64,000 nucleotides of DNA. Source: Brenneria goodwinii. GTDB lineage: Bacteria; Pseudomonadota; Gammaproteobacteria; Enterobacterales; Enterobacteriaceae. This document shows, in pieces, positions 7,878 to 16,831 of the stretch; position 1 is the stretch's first letter, and every line of letters begins with the position of its first letter. Made by a program: the position numbers and the translations under genes. The stretch covers positions 2,852,001 through 2,916,000 of the forward strand of contig NZ_CP014137.1 of NCBI RefSeq assembly GCF_002291445.1, in the 5' to 3' direction. A model generated the notes under the pieces. The model ran no database searches and had not been told where the DNA came from. It saw nothing but the letters and a program-made list of their open reading frames with translations.

Positions 7878-9059
7878 TTAAACGCGCTCAACAATCATTG
7901 CCGTTCCCTGCCCGCCGCCAATACACAGCGTCGCCAACCCCAGCGCTTTGTCTCTGGCCTCCATAGCATGCAGCAGCGTCACCAGAATACGAGCGCCGCT
8001 GGCGCCAATCGGATGCCCCAGCGCAATCGCCCCGCCGTTCACATTAACCTTTTCCTCATCGAAACCCAGCACCTTTCCTACGGCCAGAAACTGGGCGGCA
8101 AACGCTTCGTTCGCTTCAATCAGATCGATATCCGACAGGCTTAAGCCCGTGCTTTTCAGCACGTTCAACGTTGCGGGTACCGGCCCCATACCCATGATAT
8201 CCGGCCCGACGCCAGCGCTGGCATAACCGCGGATACGCGCCAGAGGTTTCAGCCCCAGATCGCGGGCACGCTGTTCGGACATCACGATCAGCGCCGCCGC
8301 GCCATCATTGATACCGGAGGCATTGCCCGCAGTCACCGAACCATTTTTATCAAATGCCGGACGCAATGCGGCCAGTTTTTCCTGCGTGGTCTCAGCCCGT
8401 GGGTGCTCATCCGTATCGAAAATAACCTCACCTTTCCGTCCTTTAATCACGATAGGGGTAATTTCCTTGGCAAACGCGCCTTTTGCTATCGCCGCTATCG
8501 CTTTTTGCTGGGAGGCCAACGCGGCGCTATCCTGCTGCTCACGGGTAATATTGTACTCTTTCGCCACATTTTCGGCCGTAATCCCCATGTGATAGCCATT
8601 AATGGCGCAAAGCAGGCCATCCTGCAAAATAACGTCCTGGAGATGGCCATTGCCAAGGCGATACCCCCAGCGGGCCTTGCTATCAAGCAGATAGGGCGCC
8701 TGGCTCATACTTTCCATGCCGCCGGCCAGCACGACATTTGCGTCTCCTGAACGGATAGCCTGCGCGGCCAGCGCCACGCTTTTCAGGCCGGAACCACAGA
8801 CTTTGTTCACGGTGAATGAACTGATTTCTTTCATAATCCCGCCTTTTAACGCCGCCTGGCGCGCCGGATTCTGTCCCAACCCCGCCTGTAAAACATTTCC
8901 CATAATAACTTCATCAATCACGCCGGCCGCTATACCGGCCCGGCGGATTGCTTCACGGATAACATGCGCGCCCAGATCGGCGGCTGACACGCTTGCCAAA
9001 CCGCCGTTAAAACTGCCTACCGCAGTACGGGCGGCACTGACAATAACTGCATTATTCAT
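7878..9059 (-). CDS. atoB: Acetyl-CoA acetyltransferase (thiolase II)
   Basis: A 393-residue biosynthetic-type thiolase (E. coli AtoB is 394) that cleaves acetoacetyl-CoA with CoA to two acetyl-CoA. Motifs: acylated Cys in NKVCGSGLKSVALA (about residue 88), the GGMESMSQAPYLL loop, the catalytic His in NVNGGAIALGHPIGASG, and the second Cys in TLCIGGGQGTAM. It is the last gene of atoDAEB, 24 bp after atoE. Together the operon converts imported acetoacetate to acetyl-CoA in the cytoplasm. Confidence 0.95.
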   Translation of the reverse strand: MNNAVIVSAARTAVGSFNGGLASVSAADLGAHVIREAIRRAGIAAGVIDEVIMGNVLQAGLGQNPARQAALKGGIMKEISSFTVNKVCGSGLKSVALAAQAIRSGDANVVLAGGMESMSQAPYLLDSKARWGYRLGNGHLQDVILQDGLLCAINGYHMGITAENVAKEYNITREQQDSAALASQQKAIAAIAKGAFAKEITPIVIKGRKGEVIFDTDEHPRAETTQEKLAALRPAFDKNGSVTAGNASGINDGAAALIVMSEQRARDLGLKPLARIRGYASAGVGPDIMGMGPVPATLNVLKSTGLSLSDIDLIEANEAFAAQFLAVGKVLGFDEEKVNVNGGAIALGHPIGASGARILVTLLHAMEARDKALGLATLCIGGGQGTAMIVERV

Positions 9060-9083
9060 TATTTGTATTCCTTATGATGAGGG

Positions 9084-10406
9084 TCAGAGTAGCGTGAGAC
9101 CAATAACGAAAATGACGCCGGAGAACAGCAAAGCGGTAACGCAATATCCCATAATGTCGCGAACCCCCAGCCCGGCAATGGCCAGCGCAGGCAGCGCCCA
9201 GAATGGTTGAGCCATATTCATCCACTGTTCGCCATAGGCGATGGCCATAGTGGCTTTCCCCAGATCGGCGCCCAGAGCCTGAGCGGCGGGAAGAACGAAC
9301 GGCCCTTGAATGACCCAGTGTCCGCCACCGGAAGGCACGGAAAAGTTAATCAGCGCGGAACTGAAGAACGCCATGACGGGGAAGGTGTCTTTGTTGGCGA
9401 TATTGATGAACCACTCGGTAATCATGCCGCCGAGGCCGGAGTGCTCCATCATCAGTTGGATGCCGGCATAGAAAGGAAACTGCACCAGAATACCGGAGGT
9501 ACTACGCGCGGCGGCGGAAATGGCCCGCATATACGCCATCGGCGTTTTATGCAGTAACATGCCGCCGATCAGAAACATCAAATTGACCGTATTGATCGTG
9601 ATATTGAAACCGTTTTGCCAAAAGTACATGCCGAGATAGGCCACGCCCAGCGCGACGATAATCAGCGTAATAATCCGGCTTTCTTCCAGCTTTTCCGCTA
9701 TTGAAGCATTGGCCGGCAGTTTCTTCTGAAAATCGGGCTCCTCTTCCAATAAAGCGGGATCGATAGCGATCACGTTTTCTGACTTCGGCATCATCATTCT
9801 GGTCACAAAAGGCATGACGACAATCAGCCCAATCGTGATGAAGAAGTTATAGCCGGTCAGCAGAGTCTCACTGATGGGGATGATGCCGGCAATATGCTCC
9901 ACCGGATTACCCGGCGTCGCCGCCAGCAACGGCATTGAACCTGAAAAACCCCCGCCCCAGGAAAGGAACCCGATGTAGGCGCAGGCGATCAACAGCGGAT
10001 AGTCAGAGCCAGGTACGCGGCGAGCTACCTCGCGGGCAAACATCGCGCCCACAATCAGCCCGAATCCCCAGTTGATCACACAGGCGACCAGACCAAAGAA
10101 CGTTACCAGCATTACGCCCTGAACCGGCGTTTTTGCCAGTGAAGCAATATTTTTCAATACCCGTTTAACCGGCGGTGAACTGGCCAGCGCATGACCGGTA
10201 ACAATGATCAGCGCCATCTGCATTCCGAATCCGAGCAGATTCCAGAAGCCATCACCCCACATTTTCACCATGTCCATCGGCGTATGCGGCGTAAACGTCA
10301 GCCCGATGATAAACATCAGAATAGTCAGCAACATCGCGAAGATAAGCGGATCGGGCAGATAACGGCTGACGACCGTTGTCATCCCCCTGGAAATTTTTCC
10401 GATCAT
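9084..10406 (-). CDS. atoE: Short-chain fatty acid transporter AtoE
   Basis: A 440-residue polytopic inner-membrane protein of the AtoE family, the same length as in E. coli, which imports short-chain fatty acids and acetoacetate. Multiple hydrophobic helices are evident, with the conserved N-terminal MVKMWGDGFWNLLGFGMQMALI and the FSVPSGGGHWVIQGPF motif near residue 350. Its ATG overlaps the atoA stop (ATGA), indicating coupled translation within atoDAEB. Confidence 0.95.
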   Translation of the reverse strand: MIGKISRGMTTVVSRYLPDPLIFAMLLTILMFIIGLTFTPHTPMDMVKMWGDGFWNLLGFGMQMALIIVTGHALASSPPVKRVLKNIASLAKTPVQGVMLVTFFGLVACVINWGFGLIVGAMFAREVARRVPGSDYPLLIACAYIGFLSWGGGFSGSMPLLAATPGNPVEHIAGIIPISETLLTGYNFFITIGLIVVMPFVTRMMMPKSENVIAIDPALLEEEPDFQKKLPANASIAEKLEESRIITLIIVALGVAYLGMYFWQNGFNITINTVNLMFLIGGMLLHKTPMAYMRAISAAARSTSGILVQFPFYAGIQLMMEHSGLGGMITEWFINIANKDTFPVMAFFSSALINFSVPSGGGHWVIQGPFVLPAAQALGADLGKATMAIAYGEQWMNMAQPFWALPALAIAGLGVRDIMGYCVTALLFSGVIFVIGLTLL

Positions 10407-11068
10407 GATGCCGCCTCGTTCATGACAACCGGCATCACCTTCAGATTGTCGGCAACGATAAATTTGGCCGCGGTTTTCTCTTTCACCGTGTCCAAAGATA
10501 CGCCCGGAGCCAGTTCAGTGAGCGTAAGTTGTCCGTTGTCGAACACAAATACGGCAAGCTCCGTCACCACCATGTCGACTTTATTTTTAGCGGTCAGCGG
10601 TAATGTGCACTGCGCCAACAGTTTGGGTGAACCATCTTTTGCGCAATGCTCCATGGCGATGATGACTTTGCGGGCTCCGGTTACCAGATCCATCGCCCCT
10701 CCCATACCGGGCACCATTTTTCCGGGCACCATCCAGTTAGCCAGATTCGCCTGCTGATCGACCTGTAACCCGCCGAGTACGCTGACATCCACATGACCGC
10801 CGCGGATCAGAGCAAAAGAGAACGCGCTGTCGAACATCGCCGCCCCCGGCCGCATGCCGCAAGGTTGTCCGCCGGCATTAACCAGACTGGGGTGCGGCTC
10901 CTCTATCGGCCCCAGCCCCAGAAAGCCATTTTCAGATTGAAGGGTGATATCCATATTTTCCGGCAGGTAATTGGCCACCATCGTTGGCAACCCGATTCCC
11001 AGATTGACGATATCGCCATCCTGTAATTCCTGCGCTACGCGTTGAGCAATGAGTGTCTTGGTATTCAT
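10403..11068 (-). CDS. atoA: Acetoacetyl-CoA:acetate/butyrate CoA-transferase subunit beta
   Basis: A 221-residue beta subunit of family I CoA-transferase (E. coli AtoA is 216). The catalytic glutamate lies in SENGFLGLG (about residue 46), the signature of this subunit, followed by the oxyanion-stabilising region GGHVDVSVLGGLQVD. With AtoD it transfers CoA from acetyl-CoA or butyryl-CoA to acetoacetate. It overlaps atoD (ATGA at the start) and atoE (ATGA at the end) by four bases each, so the three genes are translationally coupled. Confidence 0.95.
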   Translation of the reverse strand: MNTKTLIAQRVAQELQDGDIVNLGIGLPTMVANYLPENMDITLQSENGFLGLGPIEEPHPSLVNAGGQPCGMRPGAAMFDSAFSFALIRGGHVDVSVLGGLQVDQQANLANWMVPGKMVPGMGGAMDLVTGARKVIIAMEHCAKDGSPKLLAQCTLPLTAKNKVDMVVTELAVFVFDNGQLTLTELAPGVSLDTVKEKTAAKFIVADNLKVMPVVMNEAAS

Positions 11069-11730
11069 GCGTCAGCCTCCATGGGAACGACGATGTGATT
11101 GATCAGGGCGCCGGGGGTTACAACAACGTCCGGCGAGATATCGCCGATATTGACCAACTCATCCGGTTCAACGATGACGCGATCCGCCGCGAGTGCGATA
11201 AGCGGATTGAAATTACGGGCGGTGAGTTCATAGGTGAGATTGCCAAACAAATCAGCGATGTGAGCCTGGACTAACGCCAGATCCGCCCGTAATGGCAGTT
11301 CCAACAAATAGTCGACGCCACTTTGGGTAATCTTTTGTTTTCCCTCTTCAACCACGGTGCCAACACCGGTAGGCGTCAGCACGCCGCCTAGCCCGGCGCC
11401 CCCGCAGCGAATGCGTTCGGTCAACGTTCCCTGGGGAACCAGTTCGATATCAATTTCTCCGGCGATCATGCGCCGTCCCGTTTCAGGATTAGTGCCAATA
11501 TGAGAGGCAATAACCTTTTTCACGCGTCCATTGGTAATTAACGGACCAATTCCGGTATCAACAAAAGCCGTGTCGTTGCAAATCAGCGTAAGTTCTTTTA
11601 CGCCGGAATCGAGTAATGCATCAATTAATCGAGGCGGAGTGCCTATTCCCATAAAACCGCCGACCATGATTGTCATGCCATCATTAAAATATTGAGCGGC
11701 CTGAGATATTTTTATTCTTTTATCTTTCAT
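11065..11730 (-). CDS. atoD: Acetoacetyl-CoA:acetate/butyrate CoA-transferase subunit alpha
   Basis: A 221-residue alpha subunit (E. coli AtoD is 220). The CoA-binding GGFMGIGTPPRLIDALL motif near residue 25 and the GAGLGGVLTPTGVGT loop are characteristic. The start at 11730 is chosen because AGGAG lies five bases upstream and the protein then matches the family length; an in-frame ATG eight codons earlier lacks this. First gene of atoDAEB, preceded by a sigma-54 promoter about 50 bp upstream. Confidence 0.95.
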   Translation of the reverse strand: MKDKRIKISQAAQYFNDGMTIMVGGFMGIGTPPRLIDALLDSGVKELTLICNDTAFVDTGIGPLITNGRVKKVIASHIGTNPETGRRMIAGEIDIELVPQGTLTERIRCGGAGLGGVLTPTGVGTVVEEGKQKITQSGVDYLLELPLRADLALVQAHIADLFGNLTYELTARNFNPLIALAADRVIVEPDELVNIGDISPDVVVTPGALINHIVVPMEADA

Positions 11731-11778
11731 TATGACTCCTTGGTTTATATCCAATAAAAAATGGATCTATTCAGGAAT

Positions 11779-11794
11779 TGCAAAGCACAGGCCA
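11779..11794 (-). promoter_or_regulatory. Sigma-54 promoter of atoDAEB
   Basis: On the minus strand the sequence reads TGGCCTGTGCTTTGCA, with the invariant GG and GC separated by exactly 10 bases and a good match to TGGCAC-N5-TTGCA. The -12 GC is at 11780-11781, so transcription should begin near 11768, about 38 bp before the atoD start. AtoC, encoded next door, is a sigma-54 activator, which makes this assignment strong. Confidence 0.85.
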
Positions 11795-11908
11795 GTTTTT
11801 TCAGCAAAGACCCAAAATCGCAACACAATGAAATGAAAGGAATAAAAAACAAAATCTAAGATTTCAAGAAATAAAACGGGAAAGATGATGTGAAATTAAA
11901 CGTCGAAA

Positions 11909-11930
11909 GTGCGCACATAAATTTGCACAC
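11909..11930. promoter_or_regulatory. Probable AtoC enhancer site
   Basis: Contains TGCGCACA followed four bases later by TTGCACACA, imperfect repeats centred about 150 bp upstream of the predicted sigma-54 start. The E. coli AtoC site occupies a similar upstream position in the ato promoter and contains similar TTTGCACA half-sites (recalled, not compared base by base). Position and half-site similarity suggest AtoC binding. Confidence 0.55.
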
Positions 11931-11964
11931 AGAACGAATACTTTGGTGAAGTGGATCACATAAT

Positions 11965-11996
11965 AAAAAAGGCCGACCAAGAACAGGCCAGCCTTA
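11965..11996 (-). terminator. Intrinsic terminator downstream of atoSC
   Basis: On the minus strand AGGCTGGCC and GGTCGGCCT form a 9-bp stem including two G-U pairs around TGTTCTT, followed by a run of five to six T. It lies about 35 bp past the atoC stop and separates atoSC from the atoDAEB promoter region. Confidence 0.8.
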
Positions 11997-12028
11997 ACAA
12001 TAACATTACATTAATCATGGATTTGTTT

Positions 12029-13411
12029 TTATTCAATACAATACTCTTGTAATTTATAAATTAATGCACGCCGGCTAATGCCTAATATTTTTGCGGTTTG
12101 AACCCGATTACCTTGATTATTATTCAACACCCGGAAAATCAACTCCCGCTCGTAGGATTTCATTCGTTCTTTCAGACTCAGACCGCCATCTTCAATGGGA
12201 TCGGACATATCATCTTGCGGGTCGTTATCCCTTACCTGCTGCACCTGTTCCGGCAGATCGTCAGCGAAAATCATAAATCCGGTGCTCATGATCACGGCGC
12301 GCTCAATAGCATTCTCCAGCTCACGGACATTTCCCGGCCAGCTATATTTTTCAAGCGCAACAATGGCGCTAATATCCAGCCCAATAATTTCCTTGCCGTT
12401 CTCCGCGCTGAACTTATGTAAAAAATGCTGCGACAGCAAAGCAATATCTTCCGGTCTGTCTCTAAGAGGAAGTGAGGATAAATGCATCACGTTTAAACGA
12501 TAAAACAAGTCGTGCCGAAACTCGCCGTTATCAATCATTTCAGGTAAATTTCGATTAGTTGCGGCGACAATGCGAATATCAGTTTTAATCGTCCGGCTTC
12601 CGCCAAGCCTTTCAAATTCCCGCTCCTGCAAAACGCGTAAAAGTTTTACCTGCAAGTTATGGGGCATCTCGCCTATCTCATCCAGCAGTAGGGTTCCACA
12701 GTGCGCACGTTCAAACAGTCCTTGTCGTTGCATTTGCGCGCCGGTGAACGCTCCTTTCTCGTGACCGAACAGTTCGCTTTCCAGTAGCGACTCGGGCAAA
12801 GCTCCGCAATTCACTCGAATAAACGGCCCGTTCGCCCTGGCGCTATTATAATGAATGGCCTTGGCAATCAATTCCTTGCCAGTCCCGCTTTCGCCAGTAA
12901 TCAGCACCGTGGCGTTACTTTGGGCAACCTTGGCGATATCGCGGCATAATTCCATCATCTTGGGGTTATTGGTCAGAATGCGATCCCAGGTATAGCTTTC
13001 CGACAACTCGCGGTGCAGCAAATTAATTTCCTGCTTCATATCACGTAATTGCAACGCCCGGCTCATTAGCAGTTTTAACTCATCCAGCTCAAACGGCTTT
13101 ATCACATAGTCGAAGGCTCCGAGCCGCAAGGCTTCAACCGCCGTCTCCACCGCGGCGTAGGCCGTCATCAGAATGATAGGAATATCCTGCTGAATTTCCC
13201 TCATACGTTTCAGTGCATTGATGCCGTTAACATTGGGCATTCTGATATCCATCAGCACAATGTCGGGCTGCTGCTCCCGGTAGACAGAGATGGCCGATTG
13301 TCCATCTCCGGAACAGATGACATGATGACCGTCATTGGAAAATACCGCAGTCAGCATCCGGCGGACGCTCTCTTCATCATCCACAATAAGAATACGATAC
13401 GCTTGGGTCAT
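12029..13411 (-). CDS. atoC: Acetoacetate-responsive sigma-54 response regulator AtoC
   Basis: A 460-residue NtrC-type regulator (E. coli AtoC is 461). Receiver domain 1-120 with phosphoacceptor Asp55 in IVLMDIRMPN; AAA+ domain from about 145 with Walker A GESGTGKE, the sigma-54-contacting GAFTGA loop, Walker B and the arginine finger region; Fis-type HTH at the C-terminus (TAKILGISRRALIYKLQEY). It activates the sigma-54 promoter of atoDAEB. Its ATG overlaps the atoS stop by four bases. Confidence 0.95.
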   Translation of the reverse strand: MTQAYRILIVDDEESVRRMLTAVFSNDGHHVICSGDGQSAISVYREQQPDIVLMDIRMPNVNGINALKRMREIQQDIPIILMTAYAAVETAVEALRLGAFDYVIKPFELDELKLLMSRALQLRDMKQEINLLHRELSESYTWDRILTNNPKMMELCRDIAKVAQSNATVLITGESGTGKELIAKAIHYNSARANGPFIRVNCGALPESLLESELFGHEKGAFTGAQMQRQGLFERAHCGTLLLDEIGEMPHNLQVKLLRVLQEREFERLGGSRTIKTDIRIVAATNRNLPEMIDNGEFRHDLFYRLNVMHLSSLPLRDRPEDIALLSQHFLHKFSAENGKEIIGLDISAIVALEKYSWPGNVRELENAIERAVIMSTGFMIFADDLPEQVQQVRDNDPQDDMSDPIEDGGLSLKERMKSYERELIFRVLNNNQGNRVQTAKILGISRRALIYKLQEYCIE

Positions 13412-15297
13412 TGCGCGCTCCTGCTACACTTCAGAATCGGAAGAATCAGTGTTACCGTCGTGCCATGCTGCGGCTGGCTTTCTATAGTAATGTCGCCGTT
13501 GTGGGCGGTTATAATACGTTGGGCAATAGAGAGCCCGAGCCCGGTACCGGTCGGTTTGGTGGTGAAAAATGGCGTGAATATCTTTTCCATGACATCGGGG
13601 GCGATGCCAATTCCGCTATCGCGAATTTTGATTTGTAATTTATCGTCACCATATCGTCGGGTGGAAACGTTAATCTCGCCCCGCGCCGGGATCGCCTGAA
13701 CGGCATTAATCATTAAGTTCAGGATCACCTGTTTCAGCAATTCAGCATCCGCTTCAATATCCGGCAGTGTTTCATCCAGCGTGATGGTGAAATCAACCCG
13801 GTTATCCAGACCGTGCGTATGCACCAGCAGCAACGTTTCGCGAATCAGCGGATTAATGGCAATACACTGATAGAGGCGGGAATGCGGCCTGGCAAAATCA
13901 AGTAATTGCTGTATCACATTATTAATGGAACGAACTTCCTTGAGGATAATGTTGATATATTCAACGCGCTGGCGATCGCGTTCCCCCTCTTTCAGATATT
14001 GTACAAAACCGCTGATGGCCGTCAGTGGATTACGCACCTCATGGGCGACACCCGCCATCAGTTCGCCCAGAGTCGCCAATCGCTCCGCCCGTTCAATTTG
14101 TTTTTGCATCTGCTTTTGTGCGGTGAGATCGGTAAAAATCACCAAGGCGCCAATAATTTCGCCTTCGGCATTCCTTAACTGACTACTGCTGGCTTTTATC
14201 TGTAAGATCTTTTCTTTCGCCGGATAATCCAATTCGACCCCGACATGCCCCACGCCATGCGTCAGAGTATCCAGCACCGGGCTTTGAAACCCCTCTTTAT
14301 CAAAAACGGATTTGTAATGTTTGCCGATTAACTCTTCATTACTGTATCCGGATATCTCCTGCGCCGCCGGATTACACATGGTTATTTTACCGTAATTATC
14401 AATACTGATTACGCCATCGGCAGCGCTCTCAATGATTAACTCATTCAACGTTCTAACTTCGCGCAAATCGCGAGATAGGGTATTAATACTGGCGGCGATT
14501 CTACCCATTTCTCCATGCAGCGGCGGCAACTGTGCTTTTAAGTCAACGGGAAGTTGACTTAACCCGGATTCAATTAAATCAACGTCACGGGTAAGACGCC
14601 GGGAAAAACTGATAATCAGGAAAAGACTAATCATCAAGCCAATGGTAATAACCGTAATAATACTGATGTCCATTGCCATGGCTTGCTTATTAATATCATT
14701 GGAAAGTTCATTAGCCCAAATATAACCGATTATTTCGCCATGCCGAATAATCGGCATCATGGCATTCATGATATCTCCTCTGACCTGAAAACCCGATTTA
14801 ATCAACGGTTTTCCCGTCAGCATGACCTGCCTGCCCGGATGTTCTGCTGAAATAGAGGCACCGACGGTATTACCGTATTGCTCCTGCGGCGCATAAGTAA
14901 TAATTGCGTCTAACGATTTGCTGTAATATCCGGCGCCGACATTCAAAAATGTCCGCGTTATTTTATCCGTCGTCGCAGACAAATGCTGATTCAGGGCATG
15001 GATACGTTCGGAGCGGGGAAGATCGGCGAATTGTTCTAATTTATCACCCAGGACATCATCCAAAAGCTGAGTGACGGCATAAAGTTTTTTCTCTTTTTCC
15101 CGCAGCAATGCTTCTTTCCCCTGGACCTCCACAATATAAGCCATAATTAAAACAGGGAGAAAGACCATAAACACCGCCAGAAATATCATCTTATTACGCA
15201 AAGTATGAGGAAAAAGAGCGCATAGGGCGGTAATAATCTTAGGTGGGAACGGCGGATTCGTTTTATTAAAAACTATGCTAATGCCCGATCGTATCAT
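13408..15297 (-). CDS. atoS: Sensor histidine kinase AtoS
   Basis: A membrane histidine kinase partnering AtoC. Order: N-terminal helix (LRNKMIFLAVFMVFLPVLIMAYIVE), periplasmic sensor region with DAIITYAPQEQYGNTVGASI, a second helix, HAMP-like linker, PAS domain (ELIIESAADGVISIDNYGKIT), HisKA with the phosphorylated His in GVAHEVRNPLTAISGFVQYL, and HATPase with N-box and GTGLGLSIAQ. From the ATG at 15297 it is 629 residues, longer than E. coli AtoS (608). The frame is open to a TTG at 15402, but that extension overlaps a repeat element. The true start is uncertain. Confidence 0.92.
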   Translation of the reverse strand: MIRSGISIVFNKTNPPFPPKIITALCALFPHTLRNKMIFLAVFMVFLPVLIMAYIVEVQGKEALLREKEKKLYAVTQLLDDVLGDKLEQFADLPRSERIHALNQHLSATTDKITRTFLNVGAGYYSKSLDAIITYAPQEQYGNTVGASISAEHPGRQVMLTGKPLIKSGFQVRGDIMNAMMPIIRHGEIIGYIWANELSNDINKQAMAMDISIITVITIGLMISLFLIISFSRRLTRDVDLIESGLSQLPVDLKAQLPPLHGEMGRIAASINTLSRDLREVRTLNELIIESAADGVISIDNYGKITMCNPAAQEISGYSNEELIGKHYKSVFDKEGFQSPVLDTLTHGVGHVGVELDYPAKEKILQIKASSSQLRNAEGEIIGALVIFTDLTAQKQMQKQIERAERLATLGELMAGVAHEVRNPLTAISGFVQYLKEGERDRQRVEYINIILKEVRSINNVIQQLLDFARPHSRLYQCIAINPLIRETLLLVHTHGLDNRVDFTITLDETLPDIEADAELLKQVILNLMINAVQAIPARGEINVSTRRYGDDKLQIKIRDSGIGIAPDVMEKIFTPFFTTKPTGTGLGLSIAQRIITAHNGDITIESQPQHGTTVTLILPILKCSRSAQ

Positions 15298-15403
15298 GCT
15301 GGCTATTCTTCTTAGTTTATATATCACGATAGCAGTGAGGATTATAAAATCCCGTACGGGAAACAAACGCGAGACAGCTCTCTTTTCAGGATATATTCGC
15401 AAT

Positions 15404-15540
15404 AATTCGAGTTACAGGACAAAACGTTATCGTTTTGAACAACGCGACACTGGCCCTTTACGAGCGAGACGCATTCATGGACCTCGTAACGCGGCGGCAC
15501 AGCCAATCCCCTGAAGCTTACTGAAGTCGAGTTACTGGCA
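15404..15540. repeat. Dispersed intergenic repeat, copy 1
   Basis: About 135 bp between atoS and cueR. It shares long stretches with the element at 38266-38406: TTCGAGTTACAG versus TTCGAGTCGCAG, CGTTATCGTTTTGAACAACG versus CGTTGTCGTTTTGAACAATG, and CCCTTTACGAGCGAG versus CCCTTTACCGGCGAG. The spacing is alike in both copies, so this is one element family rather than chance similarity. No ORF of its own is evident. Confidence 0.75.
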
Positions 15541-15545
15541 TTCCA

Positions 15546-15950
15546 TCATGTTTTGGCATGGCAACAACCGGCAAGATTATTGATGATCGGACAATCCGCG
15601 CCGCTGTCTCCCGGACACTGTTCCGCCAGCGCCAGCAAACGTTGGCGCATCGCCCTCAGTTCTTCAATCTGGACTTCAATTTCCGTTACTTTTTGCAGCG
15701 TGCGCGCTTTAACATCCGCGCTGCGGCGTAGCGGATCGTTAAACAGCGCGACCAGCTCCTTACACTCGTCCAGATTAAACCCGACCTGGCGAGCCTGACG
15801 CAGTAACGTCAGTTCTTCGATATGATGGGCTCTATAACTGCGGTAGCCATTTTCAGAACGCAACGGCGCGGTCAGTAGCCCTTTCTCTTCATAGAAGCGG
15901 ATGGTTTTACTGGTAAGCCCGGTTTTTTTTGCCACATCGCCGATATTCAT
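15546..15950 (-). CDS. cueR: Copper-responsive MerR-family regulator CueR
   Basis: A 134-residue MerR-family activator (E. coli CueR is 135). N-terminal HTH (MNIGDVAKKTGLTSKTIRFY), dimerisation helix, and the Cu(I)-binding pair Cys112 and Cys120 in CPGDSGADC, followed by the family's C-terminal CCH motif. It senses cytoplasmic Cu(I) at zeptomolar levels and distorts 19-bp-spacer promoters to activate copA and cueO. The matching promoter lies upstream of copA at 16726-16756. Confidence 0.96.
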   Translation of the reverse strand: MNIGDVAKKTGLTSKTIRFYEEKGLLTAPLRSENGYRSYRAHHIEELTLLRQARQVGFNLDECKELVALFNDPLRRSADVKARTLQKVTEIEVQIEELRAMRQRLLALAEQCPGDSGADCPIINNLAGCCHAKT

Positions 15951-16087
15951 CGCTCCTCCTTACGCCTCCCCTGCGGGAAGACCGTCAATTAAAATGAGCA
16001 TACGTCATCGCCAGTGAAATGTCAGAATGTCCATATCCGATCTGAATATTTACAGAAGATGTTCCCTATTTTTCAAGATAATCGCCC

Positions 16088-16207
16088 ATGGCGTGCGGCC
16101 TTATATTGGGTTATGTACAATTGAGCGCCGGATCGGGGCTTGCCGTAAAAACCGGCAGATTGACGATGATTGAACGATATCTGGGCGGTCAAGGTACGCC
16201 AATCTGA
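16088..16207 (+). CDS. Short ORF of 39 codons, possibly a gene remnant
   Basis: ATG at 16088 begins a 39-residue frame ending ...MIERYLGGQGTPI with TGA at 16205-16207. The frame is closed upstream by a TAA at 16079, and no good ribosome-binding site precedes the ATG. Its interest is the CTGA overlap with the next frame, which looks like translational coupling. It may be the 3' remnant of a longer upstream partner. I do not recognise the sequence. Confidence 0.3.
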   Translation: MACGLILGYVQLSAGSGLAVKTGRLTMIERYLGGQGTPI

Positions 16208-16518
16208 ATAAGAAAAAACGTTCCGCCAACATCATAGCGGGGATTTTAGCGCTCCCCCTTTTGATCTTCTCTCTTTTTCTGTTTTTCAGCCGCTATCAGA
16301 AATATTTCAGCTTCGGGTTTGATATGGAAAATACGATGGAAACCCTTTTCCTGATGATCATCGAATACCCGTGGGCGGTGATCTTATATGCCGTCGCATT
16401 TGCCGCTATGGTCTTCTATTTTTATCGATTAAATAGTCAGTCCATGGCGGAAGCGGATAAAATTATTCACGCGTTCATGACCCAATCGCCATCCATCATC
16501 AACCCTATTATCGGATAA
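16204..16518 (+). CDS. Small two-helix membrane protein of unknown function
   Basis: About 104 residues if initiated at CTG 16204; the first conventional alternative start is TTG 16261 (85 residues), which would cut into the first hydrophobic helix. The sequence from 16204 runs NKKKRSANIIAGILALPLL, a basic head followed by a membrane helix, then a FSFGFDMENTME loop and a second helix (EYPWAVILYAVAFAAMVFYFYRL), then a short soluble tail. Ribosome-binding-like AAGG lies about 9 bases before the CTG. Two positive-inside-oriented helices make it a plausible real protein. Function unknown; small immunity-type proteins can look like this, but nothing proves that here. Confidence 0.5.
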   Translation: MNKKKRSANIIAGILALPLLIFSLFLFFSRYQKYFSFGFDMENTMETLFLMIIEYPWAVILYAVAFAAMVFYFYRLNSQSMAEADKIIHAFMTQSPSIINPIIG

Positions 16519-16725
16519 CAGAGTCTTGCAACCTTACCTTTACCTGGCGCATGGTGATTGAAGGGACAGGCGAAACAATATTCGAAGACCCGCGCCGCAG
16601 TCGGCAATGCGGCGCAATATTTCAAATGTCGGTCAAATTCCCCAGTCTTACGGCCACTTTCGTCAAAGCGCGATGCGGCGTCGGCGCCGATGTTAAAAGC
16701 CTGCGTTAATCAGCAAAATAATCTC

Positions 16726-16756
16726 TTGACCTTCCCCTTGCGGTAAGGTTTAACCT
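16726..16756 (+). promoter_or_regulatory. CueR-controlled copA promoter
   Basis: -35 TTGACC (16726-16731) and -10 TAACCT (16751-16756) are separated by 19 bp, the long spacer typical of MerR-type promoters. The spacer holds the dyad ACCTTCCC...GGTAAGGT, almost identical to the E. coli copA promoter as I recall it. CueR-Cu(I) should activate it. The start of copA is about 75 bp downstream. Confidence 0.92.
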
Positions 16757-16831
16757 GCTTAATCATCGGTAAAAAGCAGGCTGACGGCCAGCGTATTCGA
16801 CCGCCGGTTGCGCCCACAGGAGATAACGTTC

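Noticed and set aside
15298..15402. N-terminal extension of AtoS to the TTG at 15402
   Set aside because: The added 35 residues have no counterpart in E. coli AtoS and reach the edge of the repeat element, so the ATG at 15297 was used.
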